The notes: generated from the sequence alone by a model not told the origin. A stretch of DNA of 64,000 nucleotides from Anaerozeibacter sp031551775 (GCA_031551775.1 JAVBND010000029.1:1-64000); one strand, 5' to 3'; positions 16,337 through 24,474 are shown, counted from the stretch's first letter. A program made the numbers and translations.

Positions 16337-17175
16337 CGTTCGGCGGCTTCCACGGTGTTCTTGATCAGCATGGCGATGGTCATCGGCCCGACGCCGCCCG
16401 GAACCGGCGTGATGTAGCCCGCGACTTCCTTGACCCCGTCGAAGTCCACGTCTCCCGCGAGTTTCCCGTCCGGGAGATGGTTCATGCCCACATCGACCAC
16501 CGCCGCGCCGGGCTTCACCATGTCCCGCGTAATGAAATTGGCGCGCCCGATCGCCGCGACCAGCACATCGGCTTCGCGCGCAATCGCGCCAAGGTCGCGT
16601 GTCTTCGAATGGCAAACGGTCACCGTGGCGTTTTCACGCAGCAGCAGCATGGCCAGCGGCTTGCCCACGATGTTGCTGCGGCCCACCACCACGGCGCGCG
16701 CGCCCGGCAGGCAAACGCCCGCCGCCTTCAAAAGTTCAATCACGCCGCGCGGTGTGCAGGCAATCGTGCCTTTCTCCCCGGTCATCAGCGCGCCGGCGTT
16801 GATCAGGTGGAACCCGTCCGCGTCCTTCTCATGCGCGACGCGCGAAAGCACCAGCGCCGAATCGATGTGCCCCGGAAGCGGCAACTGCACGAGCAGCGCG
16901 TGCACCGAAGGGTCTCTATTGACCTTTTCGACCTCTTCGATCAACTGCTCCTCAGAGATATCGCCGGGTAGCCTGATCACGCGCGACGATATGCCCACCT
17001 TCTCGCACGCGCGCGCCTTGTTGCGCACGTAGATCGCCGAGGCCGGATCGTCGCCCGCCAGGATGACCGCGAGGCCCGGCGTAACGCCTGCGGCCTTCAG
17101 CGCCTCCACGCGCGCGCCCAGCTCCTCATATACCTTGGCCGCGAGGGCCTTGCCGTCCATCAAAATCGCGCTCAT
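16333..17175 (-). CDS. folD: Bifunctional methylenetetrahydrofolate dehydrogenase / methenyl-THF cyclohydrolase
   Basis: 280-residue enzyme interconverting methylene-, methenyl- and formyl-tetrahydrofolate with NADP. Visible marks: the catalytic Tyr/Lys motif YVRNKARACEKVGI near 48-61, the VQLPLPGHID segment near 96, and the NADP loop VVVGRSNIVGKPLAMLL near 161. The C-terminus has TPVPGGVGPMTIAML. Start and stop overlap its neighbours by ATGA on both sides. Confidence 0.95.
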   Translation of the reverse strand: MSAILMDGKALAAKVYEELGARVEALKAAGVTPGLAVILAGDDPASAIYVRNKARACEKVGISSRVIRLPGDISEEQLIEEVEKVNRDPSVHALLVQLPLPGHIDSALVLSRVAHEKDADGFHLINAGALMTGEKGTIACTPRGVIELLKAAGVCLPGARAVVVGRSNIVGKPLAMLLLRENATVTVCHSKTRDLGAIAREADVLVAAIGRANFITRDMVKPGAAVVDVGMNHLPDGKLAGDVDFDGVKEVAGYITPVPGGVGPMTIAMLIKNTVEAAER

Positions 17176-18125
17176 GCCGTCTCCTCCCGCATCGTTCGTA
17201 GTCTTTCTTCGCCGATCAGCGCGACGCCCGCCGCGTTGTCGCCGGAAAAGCGTTTCTCGCCCCAGATCAGGCGGACGTTTGCGCCGAGCCTCTCAAGCCG
17301 CGCGGGCAAAAGCGAACGCAACAGCTGAGATGAAGCGACGCCGCCGCCGAGCAAAACCTCGTGAAGCCCCATTTCGCGCGATGCCCGGTCGATCAGTTTG
17401 GCGATCGAGCGCGCGATGAGCGAAAAGACCTCAACCGCCACCTGTCCATGTTCCGCGCCCGCGTCCAGCATCCTCAGCGCCTGCGCTTCCGCGCCCGACA
17501 GGCTGAGGCTGAGGCCCCGGTTGGCGGTGGGGAAGAGGTGCTGCGCTTCATACCCCCCGGCCAGGCGCTCAAGTTCGGGCCCGGCGGGGAAAGAAAGCCC
17601 CATTTTAACGCCCACGCGATCGACCAATTGCCCGGCGTTGAGGTCCGTCGTGCCGCCAAGCAGCTCGATCTCAAGCCCCGCGCCCACCTTCAGCACTTCG
17701 GTGGTCCCCCCCGACAGGTGCAGCGCCAGAAAGTCGCCGCGCGGTTCTTCGCGCCCGATCAGCGCCGCGCGCAGGTGCCCCTGCTGGTGGCTGGTCTCGA
17801 TGAGCGCCGCGCGCAGGCTGGCCGCCACGGCGCGCGCGGCCATTTCGCCCGCGAGAAACACCGGCATGTATGAGCCTTCCATGGGGCGCGGGCGCGTTGA
17901 CACCGCGACAGCCCGGATCTGCGCGTCCGGGACCTCGTTCATCAGCGCTTCAATCATCGGGCCCAGGCGCGTCACGTGCTGAAAAAGAGCCTCCGACTGC
18001 CGAAGCCCGCGCCCGCCCCCGCCGACCTCAAGCAAGGCATTCACATCAGCAAGAATCGCACCGCCACCGGCAAGCGCCAGCGAGGTGCGGTAGCAACTCG
18101 TATCTATGCCAAGGACCGCGTTCAC
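17172..18125 (-). CDS. TsaD/Kae1-like protein, second (M22 glycoprotease-type) paralogue
   Basis: 317 residues with the ASKHA fold of TsaD: phosphate loop VLGIDTSCYRTSLAL at the N-terminus, a metal-binding HQQGH (HxxxH) near 111, the LHLSGGTTEVLKV loop near 132, and C-terminal EVLLGGGVASSQLLR near 264. Clostridial genomes commonly carry such a shortened TsaD relative between nusB and folD/xseA, separate from the true tsaD of the t6A pathway. Its function is not established, and I would not call it tsaD. Coupled by ATGA overlaps to nusB and folD. Confidence 0.8.
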   Translation of the reverse strand: MNAVLGIDTSCYRTSLALAGGGAILADVNALLEVGGGGRGLRQSEALFQHVTRLGPMIEALMNEVPDAQIRAVAVSTRPRPMEGSYMPVFLAGEMAARAVAASLRAALIETSHQQGHLRAALIGREEPRGDFLALHLSGGTTEVLKVGAGLEIELLGGTTDLNAGQLVDRVGVKMGLSFPAGPELERLAGGYEAQHLFPTANRGLSLSLSGAEAQALRMLDAGAEHGQVAVEVFSLIARSIAKLIDRASREMGLHEVLLGGGVASSQLLRSLLPARLERLGANVRLIWGEKRFSGDNAAGVALIGEERLRTMREETA

Positions 18126-18520
18126 TTTAAAGACGCGCGCATCATGCTGCCCAGCACGCCGTTGATGAACGAGCCCGCCTTGTCGGTCGAATACACGCGC
18201 GAAAGTTCGACCGCTTCGTTGACCGCCACGCCCGCGGGCACTTCGCCAAGTTCCAGCTCGAGCGCGCCCAGGCGCAAAATCGCCAGGTCCACCTTGGTCA
18301 GACGCTTGACCGTCCAGCCCTGCGCGAAGCGCTCGATCTTTTCGTCAAGCGCCTCCGCGCGCTCTAGCACGCCATCCACCATCCGGCGCATGTAGTCGTA
18401 TTCTTCTTCGCCGGGCGCAATTTCAAGGATGCCCGACAAGGTGTCTTCGCCGCCGTCGCCGCCCATCTCCCATTCGTAGATGAGCTTCATGGCCGCGGCG
18501 CGCGCTTCGGTTCTGTTCAT
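18122..18520 (-). CDS. nusB: Transcription antitermination factor NusB
   Basis: 132 residues from ATG 18520 (MNRTEARAAAMKLIYEWEMGG), preceded by GGGGGAAGGGAC. The all-helical family pattern is kept: YMRRMVDGVLERAEALDEKIERFA in the middle, then TKVDLAILRLGALEL and GVAVNEAVELSRVYSTDKAGSFINGVLG at the C-terminus. NusB binds boxA RNA with S10/NusE for rRNA antitermination. The reading frame extends upstream of this Met, but without a ribosome-binding site and through the amaP end. Confidence 0.94.
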   Translation of the reverse strand: MNRTEARAAAMKLIYEWEMGGDGGEDTLSGILEIAPGEEEYDYMRRMVDGVLERAEALDEKIERFAQGWTVKRLTKVDLAILRLGALELELGEVPAGVAVNEAVELSRVYSTDKAGSFINGVLGSMMRASLK

Positions 18521-18590
18521 GTCCCTTCCCCCGATGCCTCTATAAAAAATGCGAAAAATCTGCGAGGGCCGCGAAGCCCCCGCAGGCGAA

Positions 18591-19418
18591 TCACCAGATA
18601 TCCTTTTCGGAAAACCCATCGTCTCCCGCTTGCCCTTCGCCCTGGCTTGAGCCGCCCTCCGGCGCTTGCTGCGGTTCCAAGGCTTCCGGTTCCTGGGCGC
18701 CCATCTCAGGTCCTTCCTCCGCCTCTACCTCAGGCTCGAACTCGGGAACCTCCTCTTGCGGCGGATACGCAGCGTCCGCTCCCTCGATATCAAGCGGCTC
18801 TCCCTCGTCCTCCCGCGCAATTTGCGCCCGCGGGGCGCGTTCCTCAATCGCCAGCGGCGGCGCGGGCGTAACCTCGACGATCTTGGTCACCATGACCGTC
18901 ACTTCGCGCACCGCAATGCCGGAAAACTCCTCGATGAAATTCTTGACCGACGACTGCATGAGCATGGTGACGTTTGGGATGTGCACATCGCTTTCAAGCG
19001 TCATTTCAATGCCCACGGAGATCGAGTCGTCGTGGTTGATGATGGAAGTCTTGATGTCCACGATGCCCTCGGCGTCTCCGATGGCGCGCTTGACGAGCGT
19101 GTCCATGGCCCCAACCGAAATGCGCACCGAGCCGTTTTCGCTGTTTTGAACGGCAACCGAGCCCTTGTCCTTTTTCGGTTCGCGCGAAAAGGCGAGCACC
19201 ATGAGGTATCCCGACCAAATGAGGCCGACGGCGCAAAGCACCGCGAGCAGGAGCTTGGGCCAGAATCCGTCTCCGAGCGAGATATGGTAACTGCCGCCGA
19301 GCGCGCTTACCTCGAACCCGCCCGCCAGTACAATGGCCGCCGCCAGCGTAAACGCGAAGCCCAGCAGCGCATAGAGCGCGAGCAGGACCCTGTCACGCAG
19401 ATGAATCTTGCCTTTCAA
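18591..19418 (-). CDS. amaP: Alkaline shock response membrane anchor protein (AmaP-like)
   Basis: Membrane protein that tethers Asp23 to the envelope. About 275 residues from a TTG at 19418, chosen because AAAGGGGGCGGG lies just upstream; a TTG at 19442 is the alternative. Two hydrophobic segments (VLLALYALLGFAFTLAAAIVLAGG and LLLAVLCAVGLIWSGYLMVLA) lie near 8-31 and 58-78. An Asp23-like soluble region follows (SVRISVGAMDTLVKRAI...VTVMVTKI). The last 70 or so residues are acidic, Pro/Glu/Gln-rich and probably disordered, longer than in typical AmaP. It lies directly after asp23 and before nusB. Confidence 0.85.
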   Translation of the reverse strand: MKGKIHLRDRVLLALYALLGFAFTLAAAIVLAGGFEVSALGGSYHISLGDGFWPKLLLAVLCAVGLIWSGYLMVLAFSREPKKDKGSVAVQNSENGSVRISVGAMDTLVKRAIGDAEGIVDIKTSIINHDDSISVGIEMTLESDVHIPNVTMLMQSSVKNFIEEFSGIAVREVTVMVTKIVEVTPAPPLAIEERAPRAQIAREDEGEPLDIEGADAAYPPQEEVPEFEPEVEAEEGPEMGAQEPEALEPQQAPEGGSSQGEGQAGDDGFSEKDIW

Positions 19419-19438
19419 AAACCCGCCCCCTTTCAGGG

Positions 19439-20014
19439 TCAAGCGTCGCCGGGTTCTTCTTCATCCTCCAACGCCGCAAAATCAGCGCCGCCTTCATCAA
19501 GCGGCCCTTCCGCCTGGAATTCGCCCGTTACATCGGGCGCGTGTTCTTCTTCCGCCGCGCCCTTGGGCTCATGCTTGGAGAGCAGAATCCGCTGCTTCAT
19601 TTCAATTTCGGCCGCGGCGCGGTTCTCGCGCTCAAAGCTCATGCCGGCGACATGCACGTCCACATTCGCCACGGTCAGCCCGCTCATGGTCTCGACCGCC
19701 TTTTTGACGTTCTCCTGAATGTTCTGGGCGACTTCGGGCACGGGGCTGCCGTACTCGATGATGATGCCCACGTGTACGTTCACCTTGCCGTCCTGAACAT
19801 CTACCTTGACACCCTTGGTGACGTTTTTGGAAGCCTGGCCGCGCCTGCCCAAAATGTCCGCAAGCGATCCGCCCGATCCGCCCGTCATGCTCGCGACCCC
19901 TTCGACTTCATTGGCCGCCAGCGCCGCAATGGTCGCGACCACGTCGGTCGCGAAGGTCACCGACCCGTTCTGGTTGGTATCAAGCTGAACATTGGTCGGC
20001 AGATTTTCGTTCAT
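19439..20014 (-). CDS. Asp23/Gls24 family envelope stress response protein
   Basis: 191 residues from ATG 20014 (MNENLPTNVQLDTNQNG), with GGAGGTG ten bases upstream. The Asp23 domain is clear: FATDVVATIAALAANEVEGVASM near 22-45, a Gly/Ser-rich loop, then VKVDVQDGKVNVHVGIIIEYGSPVPEVA and VDVHVAGMSF. The last 60 residues are acidic and may be flexible. It heads the asp23-amaP-nusB operon and has its own vegetative promoter (20045-20073). Confidence 0.92.
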   Translation of the reverse strand: MNENLPTNVQLDTNQNGSVTFATDVVATIAALAANEVEGVASMTGGSGGSLADILGRRGQASKNVTKGVKVDVQDGKVNVHVGIIIEYGSPVPEVAQNIQENVKKAVETMSGLTVANVDVHVAGMSFERENRAAAEIEMKQRILLSKHEPKGAAEEEHAPDVTGEFQAEGPLDEGGADFAALEDEEEPGDA

Positions 20015-20044
20015 GGGCGTCTGCACCTCCTTGCCGTGTAGTAC

Positions 20045-20073
20045 ATTATACCAGAAACCCACCGTGCGCGCAA
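20045..20073 (-). promoter_or_regulatory. Vegetative promoter of the asp23-amaP-nusB operon
   Basis: Minus strand: -35 TTGCGC (20068-20073), 17-base spacer, extended -10 TGG-TATAAT (20045-20050). It separates the housekeeping operon from the sporulation operon spoIIIA immediately upstream. Confidence 0.7.
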
Positions 20074-20109
20074 CAGGCGCAACATTGAATTCTCTTGGCG
20101 CCAAGCCCC

Positions 20110-20634
20110 TTACTCAACCGGGATGATTTTGATGTTCTCGCCCTTTTGGCCGGTCTCGCGCAGCGTCAGCTCCAGGATGGCGGCCGACTCGGCGCGGGTG
20201 AGCGACGCGGCCTTCACCAGCACGTTGACCGAGTCCGAATGGACGGTCGCCAGCGCGCCCTCAAACCCGCGCGCCGTCAGGACGCCCTCGAGCGTTACCT
20301 CCTGTTCCATGTGGGCCGTCAGGTTCAGCAGTTGCCTGCGCGCCCCGTCGCGCAAGTCTTTGTCCGCCCCATCGTCGGCAATCAAAGCGTTCAATTGCGC
20401 TACCTCCACCTTGCGCACTTGCTCGCGCTCAAGGCGAAACCGCTCGAGCGGGTCCGCTTGAACGGCCTGCGCGTAGGTCCCGGTCAAAACCTGGGACGCG
20501 GGCGGCGGCGCGCCTTGGGGAGCGAAGAAATTCGGGAAGACGACCGTAAAGGCGACGGCCAGCGCGGCCAGTGCGAAAAGGCCCGCGCTGAGCCTGGGTA
20601 CGCGCGCGGCGATTGGTTTTTTTTCTTCCGGCAT
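20110..20634 (-). CDS. spoIIIAH: Stage III sporulation protein AH
   Basis: 174 residues, somewhat shorter than the Bacillus protein. One N-terminal membrane segment (LSAGLFALAALAVAFTVVFPNF, about 15-36) and then an outside domain that in known SpoIIIAH binds forespore SpoIIQ across the septum. The C-terminal part (ALATVHSDSVNVLVKAASLTRAESAAILELTLRETG) has the beta-alpha ring-building pattern. Ribosome-binding site GGAGGCGCATAAT overlaps the end of spoIIIAG. Confidence 0.9.
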   Translation of the reverse strand: MPEEKKPIAARVPRLSAGLFALAALAVAFTVVFPNFFAPQGAPPPASQVLTGTYAQAVQADPLERFRLEREQVRKVEVAQLNALIADDGADKDLRDGARRQLLNLTAHMEQEVTLEGVLTARGFEGALATVHSDSVNVLVKAASLTRAESAAILELTLRETGQKGENIKIIPVE

Positions 20635-20636
20635 TA

Positions 20637-20993
20637 TTATGCGCCTCCATTCATTTTTAATACTTCAATGCGCTCATTGGGCACGCCGAGCAATGTCGAT
20701 ACCGCGCGCGCGAGTTCCAGCGCCACGCGCACATCGTCCGCGCCCTCGGCCACGACCAGTACCCCGCCGCCGTCGCCTTCGCCGATCAGCACCCTGACCT
20801 TGCCCGCGCCGCTCACGCTGTTAAGCGCCGCCGCGACGCGCGCCTCCTGCTCGGTCGCGCCGGTCGGTTCCTCGCGCTTGGTCAGGTAATTTGCGCCCAG
20901 CAGGATCAAAACCGCCAGCGCCGCCGCCAGCGCGATCCATTCAATGCGCTTGGCTCCCTTGATGAGCGTTAGAAAAGAGCGCGCCGTGTGCAT
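20637..20993 (-). CDS. spoIIIAG: Stage III sporulation protein AG, short form
   Basis: 118 residues against about 200-230 in Bacillus and many Clostridia. The layout is an N-terminal cytoplasmic stub, one membrane segment (WIALAAALAVLILLGANYL, about 19-37), then a single ring-building-motif domain: ARVAAALNSVSGAGKVRVLIGEG near 49-71, then GVLVVAEGADDVRVALELARAVSTLLGVPNERIEVLKM. The insertion that normally lies between the first strand and the VVAEGADD strand (the beta-triangle seen in the Bacillus ring) is reduced to a few Gly/Asp residues. Family membership is clear from the VVAEGADD and LLGVP blocks. Confidence 0.88.
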   Translation of the reverse strand: MHTARSFLTLIKGAKRIEWIALAAALAVLILLGANYLTKREEPTGATEQEARVAAALNSVSGAGKVRVLIGEGDGGGVLVVAEGADDVRVALELARAVSTLLGVPNERIEVLKMNGGA

Positions 20994-21015
20994 TGGGTTT
21001 CCCCCCTACTGCTTG

Positions 21016-21180
21016 TTAAAACGAAAACGCGAGCACCGCGCCCAAAATCTCCAGCATCGCCTCGACCGTCAGCAGCGCCGCGATCAGCTTGAGCGCCGGT
21101 CCCATGGGCGTGCGTTCACCCAGCGCCGCCAGCGCGCCCAGCGCGATCAAGCGCCCAATCGCCCCGGTAACCTGCTGCAT
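21016..21180 (-). CDS. Minimal SpoIIIAF-like membrane protein (54 residues)
   Basis: Short gene between spoIIIAE and spoIIIAG, exactly where spoIIIAF belongs. It reads MQQVTGAIGRLIALGALAAL through ...LAFSF, then TAA. The ATG at 21180 has a strong GGAGGATAGTTT, and the gap to the spoIIIAE stop is three bases. It has two short hydrophobic stretches (about 8-20 and 30-52) separated by GERTPMGPALKLI, resembling the loop before the second helix of SpoIIIAF (LLPxxxMxKYVKLVVGL). The soluble C-terminal domain of about 140 residues found in usual SpoIIIAF is absent, and the downstream sequence up to spoIIIAG cannot encode it. Identity rests on position and membrane pattern. Confidence 0.7.
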   Translation of the reverse strand: MQQVTGAIGRLIALGALAALGERTPMGPALKLIAALLTVEAMLEILGAVLAFSF

Positions 21181-21183
21181 AAA

Positions 21184-22290
21184 CTATCCTCCAAACACCA
21201 TGAGCGCCGCGCCCACCAACACCACCACCATGAGCGCGCCCGCGATCACGGACGATGCGAGCAGCGAAAGCACCGATCCAAAGCGGTCCATCAGCTTTTG
21301 CACCGGCCCGGTTGACAGCGGCTCGATCAGCGCCGCGGCCAGGCGCACGGCAAGCACCTGCATCAAAAGCGTTACGAGCGGCGCGGCAATCGCCGCCGCA
21401 AGCATCAAAACGCCTGTCACGCCCACCGCGTTCCTGACCAGCGACGCGCTCTTGACCACCGCGTCGAGCCCGTCGGCCACCTCGCCGCCCACCACCGGAA
21501 GCAGGCTAGAAGCGGCGAACCGGGCAGCCTCGATCGACGCGCCGTCGTAGCCCTTGGCGAGAAGGCCCTGCGCCGAGAGCAGCGCCGTGAACAGCGTCAG
21601 CATACCGGTGAGCGCCCAGGTGTACCCCTTTCGGGCAAGCGTCGTCAGGCCGTCAAGCTTGATCTTCTCGGACAGGTGCCCGGCGATGGTCAGCGCCGCG
21701 ATAGAGGCGCTCACCGGCATCGCCCAGCGCGCGAGCACCCCGGAAATCAGCCCTCCGGCCATGGCGGCCGCCGGGGTAAACAGTGCCGAGCCCGCCGTCC
21801 TGCCCGCGGCCACCAGCAGCGCCGCGAGCAGCGGGTAGAGTTTTTCGGACAAGGACGCCATGGCGCCAAGCGCGCCCGACGCCACGGGCTCGAGCCGATG
21901 AAAAAGCGCGATCAACTGCGCGGAAACCGCGAGCGTGCATACGAACCCGGCGACGGAAGCCGCGCCGCCCGGCGCGCCGATCGCGTGAAGCACCGCCCAG
22001 ATCAGCGCGGGCGCGACCAGCGCGGCCAAAGTCTGAAGCGCCGATTTGAGCTGGCCAAGCGATAACGCCTTGAGCGTCTCGCCCGCCGCGGCAAGATCCC
22101 ACTCAGCTTCGCCGTCAACCAGCGCGGCGAGGAGGGCCGCTGCGTCAATGCCGGTATTTTGGTCCTCAGACCATGCGTAAAGCGACTCCAGGTCAAGCCC
22201 GGCAAGCAGCTCACCGGCGCTTTGCGCGCACGCGGGCGCGGCGAAAAGCAGCGCCGCCATCGCCAGTATGACGACAACCAGCCGCCTCAT
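21184..22290 (-). CDS. spoIIIAE: Stage III sporulation protein AE
   Basis: Large membrane subunit of the mother-cell feeding-tube complex, 368 residues. A cleavable signal (MRRLVVVILAMAALLFAAPACAQS) is followed by a short exposed region and about six to eight hydrophobic segments. Family blocks include GGLISGVLARWAMPVSASIAALTIAGHLSEKIKLDGLTTLARKGYTWALTG in the middle and SSLLPVVGGEVADGLDAVVKSASLVRNAVGV after it. Start overlaps the spoIIIAD stop (ATGA). Confidence 0.93.
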   Translation of the reverse strand: MRRLVVVILAMAALLFAAPACAQSAGELLAGLDLESLYAWSEDQNTGIDAAALLAALVDGEAEWDLAAAGETLKALSLGQLKSALQTLAALVAPALIWAVLHAIGAPGGAASVAGFVCTLAVSAQLIALFHRLEPVASGALGAMASLSEKLYPLLAALLVAAGRTAGSALFTPAAAMAGGLISGVLARWAMPVSASIAALTIAGHLSEKIKLDGLTTLARKGYTWALTGMLTLFTALLSAQGLLAKGYDGASIEAARFAASSLLPVVGGEVADGLDAVVKSASLVRNAVGVTGVLMLAAAIAAPLVTLLMQVLAVRLAAALIEPLSTGPVQKLMDRFGSVLSLLASSVIAGALMVVVLVGAALMVFGG

Positions 22291-22673
22291 GGCAACAGCT
22301 GGGCGATCCGCCCGGCCAGCGACGTGATGAGCGGCACGCTCATGGCGAAAAGTGCCGCGCGCGCGCCGAACTCTACCCGCCCGGCCAGCGCGCCCTCGCC
22401 CGCGTCGCGGCAGAGCTGAGATGCGAATTCGGAAAGCAGCGTAACGCCCGCCGCGCGCAGCATGATGGAAATTGAATTCTCAGAAAGCCCCGCGCCCCCG
22501 GCGAGCGCGCCGAGCGCGTCCACCGCTTCGCGTACGTACTGAAGCGCCCACAGAAACGCCATCGCCCCCGCCGCCATCGAAAGCGCCATGGCCAATTCGG
22601 GCTTTTGCACCCGAAGCGAGGCGCACAAAAGCGCCGTCGCCACCATCAGCAAAAAAAGTTTGATGATATCCAT
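22287..22673 (-). CDS. spoIIIAD: Stage III sporulation protein AD
   Basis: 128 residues from ATG 22673 (MDIIKLFLLMVATALLC), one base after the spoIIIAC stop, so translation is coupled; no strong ribosome-binding site is needed. Four hydrophobic segments and the family stretch SENSISIMLRAAGVTLLSEFASQLCRDAGEGALAGRVEFGAR. Length is normal. Confidence 0.92.
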   Translation of the reverse strand: MDIIKLFLLMVATALLCASLRVQKPELAMALSMAAGAMAFLWALQYVREAVDALGALAGGAGLSENSISIMLRAAGVTLLSEFASQLCRDAGEGALAGRVEFGARAALFAMSVPLITSLAGRIAQLLP

Positions 22674-22674
22674 A

Positions 22675-22872
22675 TCAGTAAAGCCCAAAGATCGACCGGA
22701 CCGAGCCAAAGAATTCGGAGACAAGGTTCACCACCATGAACAGGACGATGACCAGGCCCGCGAGCGTCGTCAGCATGGCCATGTCGTCGCGCCCCGCGCG
22801 GCTCAGGACCTGCGCCAGCACCGAGACCAGCACGCCGATCGCGGCGATCTTGAAGATCAGTTCGATGTCCAT
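22675..22872 (-). CDS. spoIIIAC: Stage III sporulation protein AC
   Basis: 65 residues from ATG 22872 (MDIELIFKIAAIGVLVSVL), with AAGGAGG eight bases upstream. Two membrane helices flanking LSRAGRDDMAMLTTLAGLVIVLFMV, the typical small SpoIIIAC pattern. The reading frame extends 15 codons upstream but without a ribosome-binding site. Confidence 0.92.
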   Translation of the reverse strand: MDIELIFKIAAIGVLVSVLAQVLSRAGRDDMAMLTTLAGLVIVLFMVVNLVSEFFGSVRSIFGLY

Positions 22873-22941
22873 CGCGCGCCTCCTTGCCTGCCGCGCGCCG
22901 TGTATCGCGCGGCGCATGGTGAGTTGATTTTTTTCACCCGC

Positions 22942-23442
22942 CTATATAAGACAAATGGCCAGCGCCAGCCCGGCGATCAGCCCGAGCGAGGTATAGAGCT
23001 TGGCCTGTTCCTCGGCCTTCTTGCGCGCGGCGAGCGACAGGCGCTCAAGTTCGCCCCTGACGCTCCCGATGAGCAGGCGCTGCTCCGACGCGCCCGACAT
23101 GCCCAACCCCTCAAACAGGCGCTCAAGCGCGCGCATGTCCTCTTCCTCAAGGGATGAGAACCCCCCGCCGCGCGCGCGCAATTGATCGATTTGGTTCAGG
23201 TAGGCCCCAAGCGCCGAACGCGCGCCGGTCATGGAAGCGCCGATCGCTTTGAACGGTTCATGTGCGGCGGCAATCAGCGCTTCTTTGAGCGGAAGCAGCT
23301 TTTCAAGCATCTTGACTTCAAGCCGGCCAAGCGCCTGAACCAGCTCGCTCAACTGCTCGACGCGCCGCTTGCGCGCGGCGGCAAAGCTATGGCCCGCGGC
23401 CGCGCCGCAAAGCGTGAGCAAGAAGGCCGCCACCAGCCTCAT
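22942..23442 (-). CDS. spoIIIAB: Stage III sporulation protein AB
   Basis: 166 residues. Chosen start ATG 23442 overlaps the spoIIIAA stop (ATGA). It has an N-terminal membrane segment, the family block RRVEQLSELVQALGRLEVKM near 25-44, a central helical region and a C-terminal membrane segment (LYTSLGLIAGLALAICLI). The topology resembles type II secretion GspF-like proteins, as known for SpoIIIAB. Normal length. Confidence 0.92.
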   Translation of the reverse strand: MRLVAAFLLTLCGAAAGHSFAAARKRRVEQLSELVQALGRLEVKMLEKLLPLKEALIAAAHEPFKAIGASMTGARSALGAYLNQIDQLRARGGGFSSLEEEDMRALERLFEGLGMSGASEQRLLIGSVRGELERLSLAARKKAEEQAKLYTSLGLIAGLALAICLI

Positions 23443-24296
23443 CGTCCATCCGTCCACAGAACGTCTCCCTCCCGGCCGAGGATCCGCGATACATGCCCCA
23501 CTTCGCCATTCAGTTCCACATACCGTTCAAATACCCCCGAGCGGGTCATCGACCGAAGCGACGGACGGCGCGCCGCGTCCTCAAACGTGCGCGCGTGCGC
23601 GGTCGCGAGAACCCCCACGCCGCACCGCGCAGCTTCCTCCACGGCTTCCGCGTCGCCCGCGTGCCCCAACTCGTCGGTCGCGATCACGTCGGGCGCGAGC
23701 GAGCGGAGCATGCGCATGATGGCGATGCGCTTGGGCGCGAACACGCTCACATCGGTGCGCGGCCCAAGCTCCATTAAGCCCTGAAGCTCGTCCCGCTCGT
23801 CGGCGACCGCGACGGCGAACCCGGTTTCGGACAAGCGCCTGATGAGCGAACGCAAAAGCGTGGTCTTGCCCATGCAGGGCGCGGACAGGATGAGCGTGCT
23901 CAGGACCGTGCCCCGATCGACAATGTAGGGGCAGACCTGCCCCGCCGCGCCTTCGACCGGGCGGCTTAAGCGGATGGCGAGCGACGTAACGGCTTGTACC
24001 GGCGCGTCCGCGCCCGAAGCGTAGCGCCCGGTCAGACCCACGCGCAGTCCCCCCGGAAGGCTGAAGAACCCTTCGCGCATTTCGCTTTCGCAGGCGTAAA
24101 GCGAATGCGCCGTGAGCGATGAGACCAGGTCGCGCATGATTTCGCCCGTCACCCGGTCGCCCTCAAGCCGCGTCCCCTTGTCAAGCCTGAACTCGACCGG
24201 CTGATTGACCCTGACGCGCACTTCGCGCACCTTCGATAAATCGATCTCCCCGATCCAGGCGAGCGCCTCCGGCAACCGTTCAACAAAAGCGCGCAT
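23439..24296 (-). CDS. spoIIIAA: Stage III sporulation protein AA (ATPase)
   Basis: Type II/IV secretion-like ATPase thought to power the SpoIIIA-SpoIIQ channel. 285 residues from ATG 24296 (MRAFVERLPEALAW), with GGGAGGAAGGGG upstream. Family blocks: FFSLPGGLRVGLTGRY near 102, the P-loop SAPCMGKTTLLRSL near 155-168 (first Gly replaced by Ser), the Asp-box AVADERDELQ near 182, PDVIATDELGHAGDAEAV near 221 and LATAHARTFEDA near 246. The operon has no clear sigma-E promoter, although a TATACAAT -10 lies about 100 bases upstream. Confidence 0.93.
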   Translation of the reverse strand: MRAFVERLPEALAWIGEIDLSKVREVRVRVNQPVEFRLDKGTRLEGDRVTGEIMRDLVSSLTAHSLYACESEMREGFFSLPGGLRVGLTGRYASGADAPVQAVTSLAIRLSRPVEGAAGQVCPYIVDRGTVLSTLILSAPCMGKTTLLRSLIRRLSETGFAVAVADERDELQGLMELGPRTDVSVFAPKRIAIMRMLRSLAPDVIATDELGHAGDAEAVEEAARCGVGVLATAHARTFEDAARRPSLRSMTRSGVFERYVELNGEVGHVSRILGREGDVLWTDGR

Positions 24297-24398
24297 GTCC
24301 CCTTCCTCCCTGCGAGAATATATGAGCGCGCGAATTTGAAAAGACCGGACGGAGCGCTCTTGCCGCTCGCGCAAATTTATAAGCGATTGCACACAAGC

Positions 24399-24406
24399 AT
24401 TGTATA
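24399..24406 (-). promoter_or_regulatory. Candidate -10 of the spoIIIA operon
   Basis: Minus-strand TATACAAT is one base from the sigma-E -10 CATACAAT and lies about 95-100 bases upstream of spoIIIAA. No -35 with an ATA core is seen at 13-15 bases, and a sigma-A -35 is also poor, so this is a weak call. Confidence 0.25.
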
Positions 24407-24474
24407 AGAAGGCAAGATAATGAAAAAAATAACACGGATATCACCTGAACGACTGGCTTGCGCACCCTCCCGCC

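Noticed and set aside
15095..16615. Extended start of xseA at 16615
   Set aside because: The extra residues are Arg-rich noise overlapping folD; MKNDWVLSVSELNEYV at 16336 is the family N-terminus with an ATGA overlap.
17172..18125. Calling this gene tsaD
   Set aside because: It lacks the full length and context of true TsaD and matches the clostridial second paralogue in the nusB-folD interval.
24399..24423. Full sigma-E promoter for spoIIIA
   Set aside because: The -10 TATACAAT is plausible, but the nearest TCATTAT lies only ten bases away and lacks the ATA core at 13-15 bases, so only the -10 was listed, with low confidence.
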